Assembly (NCBI GenBank): GCA_964244065.1 | Contig: CAXTHH010000002.1 | Location: 62,001-126,000 of the forward strand | Reading direction: 5' to 3' | Length of the DNA: 64,000 bases | DNA from: JASLDZ01 sp964244065 | GTDB taxonomy: Bacteria; Pseudomonadota; Alphaproteobacteria; Caulobacterales; Caulobacteraceae | Part shown: positions 51,705 to 59,468 of the stretch, in pieces | Layout: each line of letters starts with the position of its first letter | How positions within the stretch are numbered: the first letter of the stretch is position 1 | Program-made: the position numbers and the translations under genes | Notes under the pieces: model-generated | The model's input: only the letters and a program-made list of their open reading frames with translations | What the model was told of the DNA's origin: nothing | Databases searched by the model: none

Positions 51705-52751
51705 TCAGCGCCAGAAGCCGACGGCCGCCTTCACCTCCGCGATCACCGGCTCGGCGACGGCGCGGGCGCGCTCGGCGCCGTCGCGCAGCACGCGGTCGAC
51801 CTCGGCGGGGTCGGCCATCAGCTCGCGCATTCGGGCGGTGACGGGGGCCAGGCTCTCCACCGCGAGGTCGGCCAGCTCGGGCTTGAGCGCGCCGAAGCCG
51901 CGGCCGGCGAAGCGGGCGAGCGCCTCGGCCTTCGGGATGTCGGCCAGGGCCGCGTAGATCGCCAGCAGGTTCGTCGCCTCCGGCCGCCCCGTCAGCGCGT
52001 CCAGGCTGTCGGGCAGCAGCTCGGCGTCGGACTTGGCGCGCCTGATCTTCTTCGAGATGGCGTCGGCGTCGTCCAAGAGGTTGATGCGCGACGCGTCGCT
52101 GGGGTCGCTCTTGCTCATCTTGGCCGCGCCGTCGCGCAGGCTCATCACGCGGGGGGCCGGGCCCTCGATCAGGGGCTCGGGCAGGGGGAAGAGGCCGGGG
52201 CGGGCGAAGTCGGTGTTGAACTTCTGCGCGATGTCGCGGGTCAGCTCCAGGTGCTGCTTCTGGTCCTCGCCCACCGGCACGTCGGTGGCCTTGTAGAGCA
52301 GGATGTCGGCCGCCTGCAGCACGGGGTAGGTGTAGAGGCCGACGCTGGCCCGCTCCTTGTGCGCGCCCGTCTTCTCCTTGAACTGCGTCATCCGGTCGAG
52401 CCAGCCGAGGCGCGCCGTGCACTGCAGGATCCAGGCGAGCTCCGCGTGGCCGGGCACGGCGGACTGCGGCCAGATGACGGTGCGCTGCGGGTCGAGCCCC
52501 GAGGCCAGGTAGGCGGCGGCGATCTCACGCGTCTGCGCCGCCAGGAGCGTCGGGTCCTGCTGCACGGTGACGGCGTGCAGGTCGGCGACGAACACGAAGG
52601 TGGGGGCCGCGTCCTGCAACGGCACGAAGCGCTTCAGCGCGCCCAGGTAGTTGCCGAGGTGCAGCGAGCCCGACGCCTGGATGCCGGACAGGATGCGGCG
52701 CGGGCCGGCGTAGGCGGGGACTTCAGGAGGATGGCTCATCGCCGCGGCCAT
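51705..52751 (-). CDS. trpS: Tryptophanyl-tRNA synthetase
   Basis: The class I synthetase has 'RILSGIQASGSLHLGNYLGALKRF' with the HxGH-like motif, 'PVGEDQKQHLELTRDIAQKFN', and KMSKS in 'AAKMSKSDPSDASRINLLDD'. The length is 348 residues from the ATG at 52751 (MAAAMSH); a second ATG at 52739 is equally possible. Upstream frame extends into the repeat element, which I do not consider coding. Confidence 0.95.
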   Translation of the reverse strand: MAAAMSHPPEVPAYAGPRRILSGIQASGSLHLGNYLGALKRFVPLQDAAPTFVFVADLHAVTVQQDPTLLAAQTREIAAAYLASGLDPQRTVIWPQSAVPGHAELAWILQCTARLGWLDRMTQFKEKTGAHKERASVGLYTYPVLQAADILLYKATDVPVGEDQKQHLELTRDIAQKFNTDFARPGLFPLPEPLIEGPAPRVMSLRDGAAKMSKSDPSDASRINLLDDADAISKKIRRAKSDAELLPDSLDALTGRPEATNLLAIYAALADIPKAEALARFAGRGFGALKPELADLAVESLAPVTARMRELMADPAEVDRVLRDGAERARAVAEPVIAEVKAAVGFWR

Positions 52752-52773
52752 ACCCCGCGAGCCGCTACGCTCA

Positions 52774-52929
52774 AAGGGCGGCAGCCCTCCTCTCGAAACT
52801 CCGCACCTGCGGTGCGGGAGAGGGCCCTTCATCTCATGGAGGCGGCTGAGCGGATCGGGCCTCCAAGAGATCAAGGGCTCTCTCCCACACGCAAGGTGTG
52901 GTCATTCGAGGAGCGCGCTGCCGCGCCTC
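52774..52929. repeat. Mosaic palindromic element, copy 3 (core deleted, opposite orientation)
   Basis: This 156-bp copy lies between murJ and trpS in reverse orientation relative to copies at 48703 and 58698. Its outer parts match their flanks: AGGGCGGCAGCCCTCC..GAGCGGATCGG, then GCCTCCAAGAGATCAAGG..GCTGCCGCGCC. The inverted arms and core are missing. The murJ stop codon falls at its edge. Confidence 0.88.
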
Positions 52930-54659
52930 TACGCGTCGCTGGTGGGTGAGGCCAACGCGCGATCTCCCGGCCGCCTGCGCACCGCCGCCCGCAGCTCGGC
53001 GGCTGTGATCACCCGCAGCAGCAGAACGAGGAGCGCGTAGGCCACCCCTCCCGCCGCCACCGCGGCAGCTAGCGCGAACTCCTTGCGCAAGAGGAACGGC
53101 TCCCACGCGGCGCGCGTGGCGGAGAGCCCGGCCAGCACCGCACCCATGATCGCCGCAGCCGCCAGCGCCCGCACCAGCCGCGACACGGCCGCCGCCGACG
53201 GCCGCCACAGGTCGCGCCGGCGCAGCGTCCACACGATCTGCGCCACGTTGATCCAGCTGGCCAGGGCGGTGGCCGCGGCGATGCCCTCCGCCCCCCGCGC
53301 GCCGCCCGTCTCCATGCGGTTCAGCAGGAAGAACAGCCCCGCCCCCGCCGTGATGTTCACCGCCACGGAGACCAGGGCGAAGCGCATCGGGCTCTTCGTG
53401 TCCTGCCGGGCGAAGAACACGGGGGAGAGCACGCGGATCAGCACGAAGGCGGGCGTGCCCAGGCCGTAGAAGAACAGGGCGCGCGAGGTGGCCACCGCGT
53501 CCACCGGCAGGAACTCGCCCCGCGTGAACAGGGCGTCGATCAGGAAGTAGGGCATGGCGACCAGGGCCGCGGCGGCGGGCAGGGTCAGCGCCATGCCGAT
53601 CACCACCGCCTCGTCCGTCGCGGCCTGGCCCTCCGCCCTGTCGCCCCGCTGCACGGCGGTGGACAGGCGCGGCAAGAGCGCCACGCCGATCGCCACGCCC
53701 ACCAGGCCCAGGGGCAGCTGGTACAGCCGGTCGGCCACCGCCAGCCAGGAGCGCGCGCCGTCCACCAGGCTGGCCAGGAAGCCGGAGATGAAGATGTTCA
53801 GCTGGGTGGCGCTGGCGGCCACCGCACCGGGGATGGCCAGGCCGATAAGCGCGCGGATCTCGGGCGTCAGCCGCGGCAGCCGCACGTCCACCCGGGCGCC
53901 CGAGCGGCGCACCCCCCACCACAGCATGGCCGCCTGGGCCACGCCCGAGCCGACGGCGCCCCAGGCGGCGGCGACCGCCGCGCCCTCCGCCGTCTTCTGC
54001 GGCAGCACCGCGACCAGCGTGCCGATGTTCAGCAGCGACGGCGCCAGGGCGGAGAAGACGAACCGCCCCCGCGCGTTCAGCACGCCCGACAGGTGGGCGT
54101 AGATGGCCATGCACGGCAGGTATGGCATGGTGATCTGCGTCAGCAGCACCGCCAGCTTGAACTTGGCCGGATCGCGCGCGAAGCCCGGCGAGATCAGGTG
54201 CATCAGCCAGGGCATGGTCAGCTCGGCCGCCAGCGTCAGCACGATGGTGGCCGCCGCCAGGGTGGCCATGGCGTCGGCGGCCAGGATGTCGGCGGTCTCC
54301 TCCCCGTCCTTGGCCAGGCTCCTGGAGTAGGCGGGCACGAAGGCGGCGGCGAACGCGCCCTCGGCGAAGAAGCGGCGGAACAGGTTGGGGAAGGCCAGCG
54401 CGGTGTTCCACGCGTCCGCCGCCACGCCCGCCGAGGCGCCCATGGTCGCCGTCACCGCCAGGTCGCGCACGAAGCCCAAGAGGCGGCTGATCAGCGTCAG
54501 CCCGGAATAGACGGCCGACGACTTGAGCACGCTCGCCCGGCCGGCCCCGGGCGGGGCGGGAGACCCGACCAGCGCCTGGGCCGCGGGGTCGTCCGCCGCG
54601 GGCGCGTCGAGGCCGGGCGCGTCGGTGGGCGGAGAGGGCGGGCGGCCGGCGGCGGTCAC
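52929..54659 (-). CDS. murJ: Lipid II flippase MurJ
   Basis: The 576-residue MOP-family protein with about 14 membrane segments moves lipid II across the inner membrane. Family marks include 'SAVYSGLTLISRLLGFVRDLAVTATMGAS', 'ADAWNTALAFPNLFRRFFAEGAFAAAFVPAYSR', and 'RLYQLPLGLVGVAIGVALLPRLS'. GTG start at 54659 gives an unusual 40-residue Pro/Ala-rich tail before the first helix; an internal start is possible. The C-terminus ends exactly at the repeat border. Confidence 0.94.
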   Translation of the reverse strand: MTAAGRPPSPPTDAPGLDAPAADDPAAQALVGSPAPPGAGRASVLKSSAVYSGLTLISRLLGFVRDLAVTATMGASAGVAADAWNTALAFPNLFRRFFAEGAFAAAFVPAYSRSLAKDGEETADILAADAMATLAAATIVLTLAAELTMPWLMHLISPGFARDPAKFKLAVLLTQITMPYLPCMAIYAHLSGVLNARGRFVFSALAPSLLNIGTLVAVLPQKTAEGAAVAAAWGAVGSGVAQAAMLWWGVRRSGARVDVRLPRLTPEIRALIGLAIPGAVAASATQLNIFISGFLASLVDGARSWLAVADRLYQLPLGLVGVAIGVALLPRLSTAVQRGDRAEGQAATDEAVVIGMALTLPAAAALVAMPYFLIDALFTRGEFLPVDAVATSRALFFYGLGTPAFVLIRVLSPVFFARQDTKSPMRFALVSVAVNITAGAGLFFLLNRMETGGARGAEGIAAATALASWINVAQIVWTLRRRDLWRPSAAAVSRLVRALAAAAIMGAVLAGLSATRAAWEPFLLRKEFALAAAVAAGGVAYALLVLLLRVITAAELRAAVRRRPGDRALASPTSDA

Positions 54660-54742
54660 CCGCCCGCGTTAGCGGAAGCCGCCCGCGCCGTCACCGCGGC
54701 GTGTGGGCGGCGGGGCGCCGATCGGCCACCCGCCGCCGATCG

Positions 54743-54812
54743 AAGGGCGGCAGCCGTCCCCTGGAGGACTCCGCACGCGTGCGATGTTTCAGGAGCAGCG
54801 CTGCCGCGCCTC
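54743..54812. repeat. Mosaic palindromic element, shortest copy 4
   Basis: About 70 bp keep only the ends of the element: AAGGGCGGCAGCC and GAGCAGCGCTGCCGCGCC, joined through CGCACGCGTGCG. It lies between murJ and the YgjP-like gene in the same orientation as copy 3. Confidence 0.8.
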
Positions 54813-54853
54813 CAACGCCGGTGTTGTTCGTCACAGCGTGCTATCTTCCACCC

Positions 54854-55609
54854 GTGAGTCTCGCCGCCCTCCTCCGCCGCGCCCCGGCGCTCGCGCACGG
54901 CCAGGTGGTCGAGGTCGCCGGCTGCCCGCTGCGGCTGCGCGTGAACCCCCGCGCCCGGCGCGTGTCGCTGCGCGTCGATGCGGCGCGGCGGGAGGCCACC
55001 GCCACCGCGCCCTCCCCCCGCCGCCTGCGCGACGCCCTGGCCTTCGCCGAGACCCGCGCCGACTGGATCGCCGCGCAGCTGGAGGCGGCCCCCGCCCGGC
55101 GCCCGCTCGCCCCCGGCCTTTTGGTCCCGCTCGGCGGGGCGCCCTGCCGGCTGGAGCGGGCGGCGCAGCGCATCCCGCCGCGCCTGGTCCCCGCCACGCC
55201 CGACGAGCCCGCCCGGCTGGTCGCCTCCGGCGAGGGCGAGGCCTACGCCCGCGCCGCCCTGCGCGCGCTGCGGGCCGAGGCGCTGCGGCGGCTGGCGGCG
55301 CGCACCGCCGTCCACGTCCGCGCGCTGGGCCTGCCGCAGCCGCCGGTGGCGGTGGCGGACGCCAAGGGGCGCTGGGGCTCGTGCCGCGGTCCCCGCGCGG
55401 GCGACCCCGGCGCGATCCGCTACAGCTGGCGGCTGGTGATGGCGCCGCCGGAGGTGCTGGACTACGTGGCCGCGCACGAGGCGGCGCACCTGGTGGAGCC
55501 GAACCACTCCCCCGCCTACTGGGCCGTGGTGGCGCGGCTGTACGGCGACCCCGCCCCCGCCCGCCGCTGGCTGCGCGAGCACGGGCCCGCCCTGCACGCC
55601 CTCGGCTGA
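54854..55609 (+). CDS. YgjP-like M48 metallopeptidase
   Basis: The 251-residue protein has 'KGRWGSCRGPR..IRYSWRLVMAPPEVLDYVAAHEAAHLVEPNHSPAYWAVV', with HEAAH at 208-212 and the third zinc ligand His218, the DUF45/YgjP pattern. No signal peptide. E. coli YgjP has been linked to UTP pyrophosphatase activity; peptidase activity is inferred only from the motif. GTG at 54854, with TATCTT six bases upstream. Confidence 0.9.
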   Translation: MSLAALLRRAPALAHGQVVEVAGCPLRLRVNPRARRVSLRVDAARREATATAPSPRRLRDALAFAETRADWIAAQLEAAPARRPLAPGLLVPLGGAPCRLERAAQRIPPRLVPATPDEPARLVASGEGEAYARAALRALRAEALRRLAARTAVHVRALGLPQPPVAVADAKGRWGSCRGPRAGDPGAIRYSWRLVMAPPEVLDYVAAHEAAHLVEPNHSPAYWAVVARLYGDPAPARRWLREHGPALHALG

Positions 55610-55616
55610 CGCGCCC

Positions 55617-56096
55617 TCAGCCCCGTCCGGTGGAGCCGAAGCCGCCCGCGCCGCGCGCCGTGTCGTCCAACGTCTCCACCTCGTCCCACGCCGCCCGGCT
55701 CACCGGGGCGATCACGAGCTGGGCGATCCGGTCGCCCCGCGCGACGGTGAACGGCTCCGCCCCGTGGTTGATCAGGATCACGCCCACCTCGCCGCGATAG
55801 TCGCCGTCGATGGTGCCCGGGCTGTTCAGGCAGGTGACGCCGCTCTTCAGCGCCAGGCCGGAGCGCGGCCGCACCTGCGCCTCGTGGTCCGCCGGCAGCG
55901 CGATGGCGAAGCCCGTCGGCACGAGCGCCCGGGCGCCCGGCGCGAGCACCAGCGGCGCCTCGGCGGGCGCGGCGGCGCGCAGGTCCAGCCCGGCGGCGCC
56001 GTCGGTGGCGTAGGCGGGCGCGGGCAGGCCTTCGGCGTGGGGCAGGCGCAGCAGGCGCACGCGGACGGGGGGGGAGGTCGCGGGGCGGGCGGTCAC
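55617..56096 (-). CDS. dut: dUTP diphosphatase
   Basis: Dut hydrolyses dUTP, keeping uracil out of DNA and making dUMP. The 159-residue protein has the five trimer motifs: 'ATDGAAGLDLRAA', 'PRSGLALKSGV', 'NSPGTIDGDYRGEVGVILINHG', 'RGDRIAQLVIAPV', and the C-terminal 'GAGGFGSTGR'. GTG at 56096 overlaps the coaBC stop as GTGA, the usual coaBC-dut pair. Confidence 0.96.
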   Translation of the reverse strand: MTARPATSPPVRVRLLRLPHAEGLPAPAYATDGAAGLDLRAAAPAEAPLVLAPGARALVPTGFAIALPADHEAQVRPRSGLALKSGVTCLNSPGTIDGDYRGEVGVILINHGAEPFTVARGDRIAQLVIAPVSRAAWDEVETLDDTARGAGGFGSTGRG

Positions 56097-57325
56097 GGGG
56101 CGGGCGTCTCCGACAGGGCCTGGGCGATCCGCGCCGCCAGCCGGCGCGCCACCTCGGCCTTGGACAGGCGCGGCCAGCTCTCCTCGCCGGCGGCGGTGAG
56201 GAGGGTGACAGCGTTCTCCGCCCCGCCCATCACGTCGCCGGAGACGTCGTTGGCCACGATCCAGTCGCAGCCCTTGCGGGCCAGCTTCTCGCGCGCGTGC
56301 TCCAGCACCCGGTCGGTCTCCGCCGCGAAGCCCACCACCAGCCGCGGCCGGCGCGGGCCGGGGGCGGAGAGCGCGCGCAGGATGTCGGGCGTCTCCACCA
56401 GCTCCAGCGCGAGCGGCGGCTCGCCGGGCGCCTTCTTGCGCTTCAGGGTCAGCGGAGCGGCGGCCCGCCAGTCCGACACCGCCGCGGTGAGCACGGCCGC
56501 GTCGGCGGGAAGCGCCGCCTCGCACGCCCGCGCCATGGCCTCGGCCGTCTCCGCCCAGACGCGGCGCACGCCGGGCGGCGGCTCCAGCGCCACGGGGCCG
56601 GACACCAGCGTCACCTCCGCCCCGAGCTCGGCCAGGGCGGCGGCGATCGCATAACCCTGCCGGCCGCTCGACCGGTTGGACAGGAAGCGCACCGGGTCCA
56701 GCGGCTCCTGCGTCGGGCCCGCCGTCACGAGGGCGCGGCGACCCGCGAGCGACCCGGCCCCGCCCGCCTCCGGCCGCAGGCGGGCCAGCGCCGCGCGCAG
56801 GATGGCGTCGGGCTCCGCCATGCGGCCCGGACCGAACTCGCCGCAGGCCATCTCGCCCTCGTCCGGCCCGACGAAGGCGACCCCGTCGGCGCGCAGGCGC
56901 TCGGCGTTGCGCACGGTGGCCGGGTGGAGCCACATGCGCACGTTCATGGCGGGCGCCATCAGCACCGGCTTGTCGGTGGCCAGGAGCGTGGTGGAGGCGA
57001 GGTCGTCGGCCAGCCCGTTCGCGGCCTTGGCCATCAGGTCCGCCGTGGCGGGCGCCACCACCACGAGGTCGGCCGAGCGGCTGAGCTCGATGTGGCCCAT
57101 CTCCGCCTCGTCCGTGAGTGACCACAGGTCGGCGTAGACCTTGTCGCCCGTGAGCGCGCCCAGCGAGAGCGGCGTCACGAACGCGGCGCCCGCCCGAGTC
57201 AGCACCGCGCGCACGCCCACCCCCGCCCGCGCGAACAGGCGCACCAGCTCCAGCGCCTTGTAGGCGGCGATGCCGCCCCCGACGATCAGGAGCACGCGCG
57301 GGGCGGAGCGGACCTCGGCCGTCAT
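56093..57325 (-). CDS. coaBC: Phosphopantothenoylcysteine decarboxylase/synthase
   Basis: This bifunctional enzyme of coenzyme A synthesis has 410 residues. The CoaC half has 'VGGGIAAYKALELVR', 'PAMNVRMW', and the cysteine in 'GEMACGEFGPGRM'. The CoaB half has 'VTAGPTQEPLDPVRFLSNRSSGRQGYAIA' and 'KRKKAPGEPPLALELVETPDIL'. ATG at 57325. Divergent from a lipoprotein gene. Confidence 0.96.
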   Translation of the reverse strand: MTAEVRSAPRVLLIVGGGIAAYKALELVRLFARAGVGVRAVLTRAGAAFVTPLSLGALTGDKVYADLWSLTDEAEMGHIELSRSADLVVVAPATADLMAKAANGLADDLASTTLLATDKPVLMAPAMNVRMWLHPATVRNAERLRADGVAFVGPDEGEMACGEFGPGRMAEPDAILRAALARLRPEAGGAGSLAGRRALVTAGPTQEPLDPVRFLSNRSSGRQGYAIAAALAELGAEVTLVSGPVALEPPPGVRRVWAETAEAMARACEAALPADAAVLTAAVSDWRAAAPLTLKRKKAPGEPPLALELVETPDILRALSAPGPRRPRLVVGFAAETDRVLEHAREKLARKGCDWIVANDVSGDVMGGAENAVTLLTAAGEESWPRLSKAEVARRLAARIAQALSETPAP

Positions 57326-57407
57326 GCCCGCGCGTGTAGCACGGGGCTGGACTCCGGAACCAAGTTTCGCGTTATGTTCTCGTCTGGAGCTGTTCAGGGA
57401 GGCGGGC

Positions 57408-58031
57408 ATGCGGTGGGTCGCGGGAGTGGCGCTGGGCGCCTTGGGATTGGCGGCGCTGGCGGGGTGCGAGCGAGGGGCGTCGGCCCCGAGCCGGGCGCAG
57501 CGCGAGGAGGCGCCCGCCCGGGCGTCGGAGGGCGGCGGGGCCGGCTACGCCGACCGGGGGTCTGAGCGGAGCTACGGCGGCGAGGACCGCGGCGGCGCGT
57601 ACGGCGGCCGCGGCGAGGGCGGCGGGCGCGACCGCGCCTCCGGCGAGCCCGCGCCGCTGTTCAAGGGCAAGCCGATGTGGGCGGACAACCGCAAGCACAC
57701 GGCCAAGGAGAACGCCGAGTACCAGTGCGACAAGCACGGGAGCGACATCGGCGCGCGCGGGCTCGACGACTGCGTGGCCAAGGTCCACGCCTTTGTCAGC
57801 GATCCGCCCGCCGGCACGGAGACGGCCACGCGCGTGCGCAACGGCGACAGGCTCATGTACGACGGCAAGGCCAACCTGTTCGCCGTGGCGCGCAAGGACG
57901 GGGCGCCGCGCACCTTCTTCAAGCCGCGCGAGGGTGCCGACTACTGGCGCGAGCAGAAGGCGGAGGCGGAGAGCGGCCGCCGCTCCGCCCGGCGCGGCGG
58001 CGACGAGGAGGCCGCCGGCCGCGGGGGCTGA
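57408..58031 (+). CDS. Lipoprotein of unknown function
   Basis: The 207-residue protein has a lipobox LAGC (cysteine at residue 20), a long low-complexity Gly/Arg/Glu/Ser region to about residue 80, and a folded part 'FKGKPMWADNRKHTAKENAEYQCDKHGSDIGARGLDDCVAKVHAFVSDPP' with two cysteines likely paired. 'MYDGKANLFAVARKDGAPRTFFKP' follows. The C-terminus is charged. AGGGAGG lies upstream of the ATG at 57408. I do not recognise the family. Confidence 0.78.
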   Translation: MRWVAGVALGALGLAALAGCERGASAPSRAQREEAPARASEGGGAGYADRGSERSYGGEDRGGAYGGRGEGGGRDRASGEPAPLFKGKPMWADNRKHTAKENAEYQCDKHGSDIGARGLDDCVAKVHAFVSDPPAGTETATRVRNGDRLMYDGKANLFAVARKDGAPRTFFKPREGADYWREQKAEAESGRRSARRGGDEEAAGRGG

Positions 58032-58099
58032 CCCCCGGCGGGGCATGGGAAACGCGTTCTTTACGGCTTTGGGACAGGGTCGACGGACCGGAGCCGCTG

Positions 58100-58666
58100 A
58101 TGTTCAACGCCGATCCCAAGGTCATCGCCCGCCTCGCGCCGCATCTCGGCCGCGTGCTTCTGTTCGACCCGCAGCCCGCGGCCGCCAAGCTCATGTCCGA
58201 GCTGATGAAGGACATGGGCGCGCGGCAGGTGACCTGTGCGGGCAAGACGCTGAAGGGGCTGGAGCTGATCGCCCACGTGGACCCGCAGCTGATCTGCATC
58301 GAGTACCGCGGCCCGGACTTCGACGGGCCCGAGCTGGTCCGCCGCCTGCGCCGCTCGACCCTGAACGCGCGCACCGCCCCGGTGGTGATGATCACCAGCG
58401 AGGCGACGGTGGAGAGCATCAAGGCCGCGCGCGACTCGGGCGTTCACGAGTTCCTGCGCAAGCCCTACACCGCCCGCGACCTGTTCCGCCGGGTGGAGAA
58501 CGTGGCGCTGAACCCGCGCCTGTGGATCGAGGCGCAGATGTACGTCGGCCCCGACCGGCGCCGCTTCAACTCGGGCGAGTTCTCCGGCTCCAAGAAGCGC
58601 CGCGCGGACGCCGCGCCGTCGGCCGCGGAGATGCTGCAGCAGGCGGCGGCCGCCGCCACGGGTTGA
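58100..58666 (+). CDS. Receiver-domain protein with glutamate at the phospho-acceptor position
   Basis: The 188-residue protein has a receiver domain ('VLLFDPQPAAAKLM', 'LICIEYRGPDFDGPELVRRLRRS', 'VVMITSEATVESIKAARDSGVHEFLRKPYTARDLF'). It then has a tail 'NPRLWIEAQMYVGPDRRRFN' and a basic, Ala-rich end. Where canonical receivers have the phosphorylated Asp, this one reads Glu68 (ICIEY). Switch Ser/Thr and Lys are kept. No output domain or kinase is adjacent. ATG at 58100 with GGAG upstream. Confidence 0.88.
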   Translation: MFNADPKVIARLAPHLGRVLLFDPQPAAAKLMSELMKDMGARQVTCAGKTLKGLELIAHVDPQLICIEYRGPDFDGPELVRRLRRSTLNARTAPVVMITSEATVESIKAARDSGVHEFLRKPYTARDLFRRVENVALNPRLWIEAQMYVGPDRRRFNSGEFSGSKKRRADAAPSAAEMLQQAAAAATG

Positions 58667-58697
58667 GCTGCGCGACGAGCGGCCGACCTCGGCCTGA

Positions 58698-58941
58698 GAG
58701 GCGCGGCAGCGCTGCTCCTCGAGGGACCGCACCTTGCGTGCGGGAGGGGGCCCTTGATCTTTTGGAGGCCAGGGCCGCGGATCGGGAAAGCGAAGTCAAG
58801 GACGGCCCGAAGGGCCGCCGCGGAGCGGCAGGCTTCGCCTGTCCTTGAGTTCGCTTTCCCGATCCGCTCAGCTGCCTCCATGAGATGAAGGGGTCCCTCC
58901 CGCCCCGCAGGTGCGGAGTCCTCAGGGGAGGGCTGCTGCCC
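58698..58941. repeat. Mosaic palindromic element, full-length copy 1
   Basis: The 324-bp gap between the receiver gene and ihfB holds this 244-bp element and nothing else I recognise. It has 24-bp inverted arms (58780-58803 and 58841-58864, one mismatch) around a 37-bp core (58804-58840) of three small hairpins. The outer flanks also pair imperfectly, so the whole is a nested palindrome. Confidence 0.9.
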
Positions 58942-58990
58942 GGTCAGCGTCGCATCGGCGGAGCGAGCCGGGTCGGCGATGGCCCGGTCG

Positions 58991-59287
58991 TCAGCCCTCC
59001 GCGCCCTCGTCCCCCGCGTTCAGCCGGTCGCGCAGCTCCTTGCCGCCCTTGAAGAAGGGGGCGGCCTTGCCGGGCACCTCCACCGCCTCCCCCGTGCGCG
59101 GGTTGCGGCCCAGACGCGCGGGGCGGGCGCGCACGGAGAAGGCGCCGAAGCCGCGCAGCTCCACCCGCCGGCCCGCCGCCAAAGCGCCGGCCACCTCGTC
59201 CAGCACGGTGGAGACCACGCGGTCGGCGTCCTCGCGCGACAGCTGACGCTCGGCGGCGAGGCGCGCCACCAGTTGCGATCGGATCAC
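58991..59287 (-). CDS. ihfB: Integration host factor beta subunit
   Basis: The 98-residue DNA-bending protein of the HU/IHF family begins 'MIRSQLVARLAAERQLSREDADRVVSTVLDEVAGALAAGRRVELRGFGAFSVRARPARLGRNPRTGEAVEVPGKAAPFFKGGKELRDRLN'; the RNPxTG minor-groove arm is present. The order rpsA-ihfB fits the beta subunit. GTG start at 59287 has GGGAGG upstream. Confidence 0.93.
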   Translation of the reverse strand: MIRSQLVARLAAERQLSREDADRVVSTVLDEVAGALAAGRRVELRGFGAFSVRARPARLGRNPRTGEAVEVPGKAAPFFKGGKELRDRLNAGDEGAEG

Positions 59288-59410
59288 GCCCTGACCTCCC
59301 GAGGCTGAGCTTGGCCGCAGCTATGGGCCGCGGGTCCGGCCGGATGCAAGCGACGGCCGCCCCGCCAAGGCCTCGCCGCGTCCCTACGCCGCGTCCCGGG
59401 CGCCGCATCA

Positions 59411-59443
59411 AAGAAAAGGGCGGCCCCGTCGCCGGGGCCGCCC
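59411..59443 (-). terminator. Rho-independent terminator after rpsA
   Basis: A perfect 10-bp stem (59418-59427 with 59434-59443) and 6-base loop are followed, in minus-strand direction, by TTTTCTTT. It ends 26 bp beyond the rpsA stop and separates rpsA from ihfB. Confidence 0.9.
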
Positions 59444-59468
59444 TCGTCTCCGTCGCAGGCGGCTGGGA

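Noticed and set aside
57376..57398. Two GTTC motifs upstream of the lipoprotein as an alphaproteobacterial SOS box
   Set aside because: The consensus needs seven bases between them; here there are twelve.
58465..58881. Open frames running through the mosaic palindromes, e.g. MEAAERIGKAN
   Set aside because: They arise in several copies in both orientations, change with the element's structure and match no domain; also seen at 48.8 and 52.8 kb.
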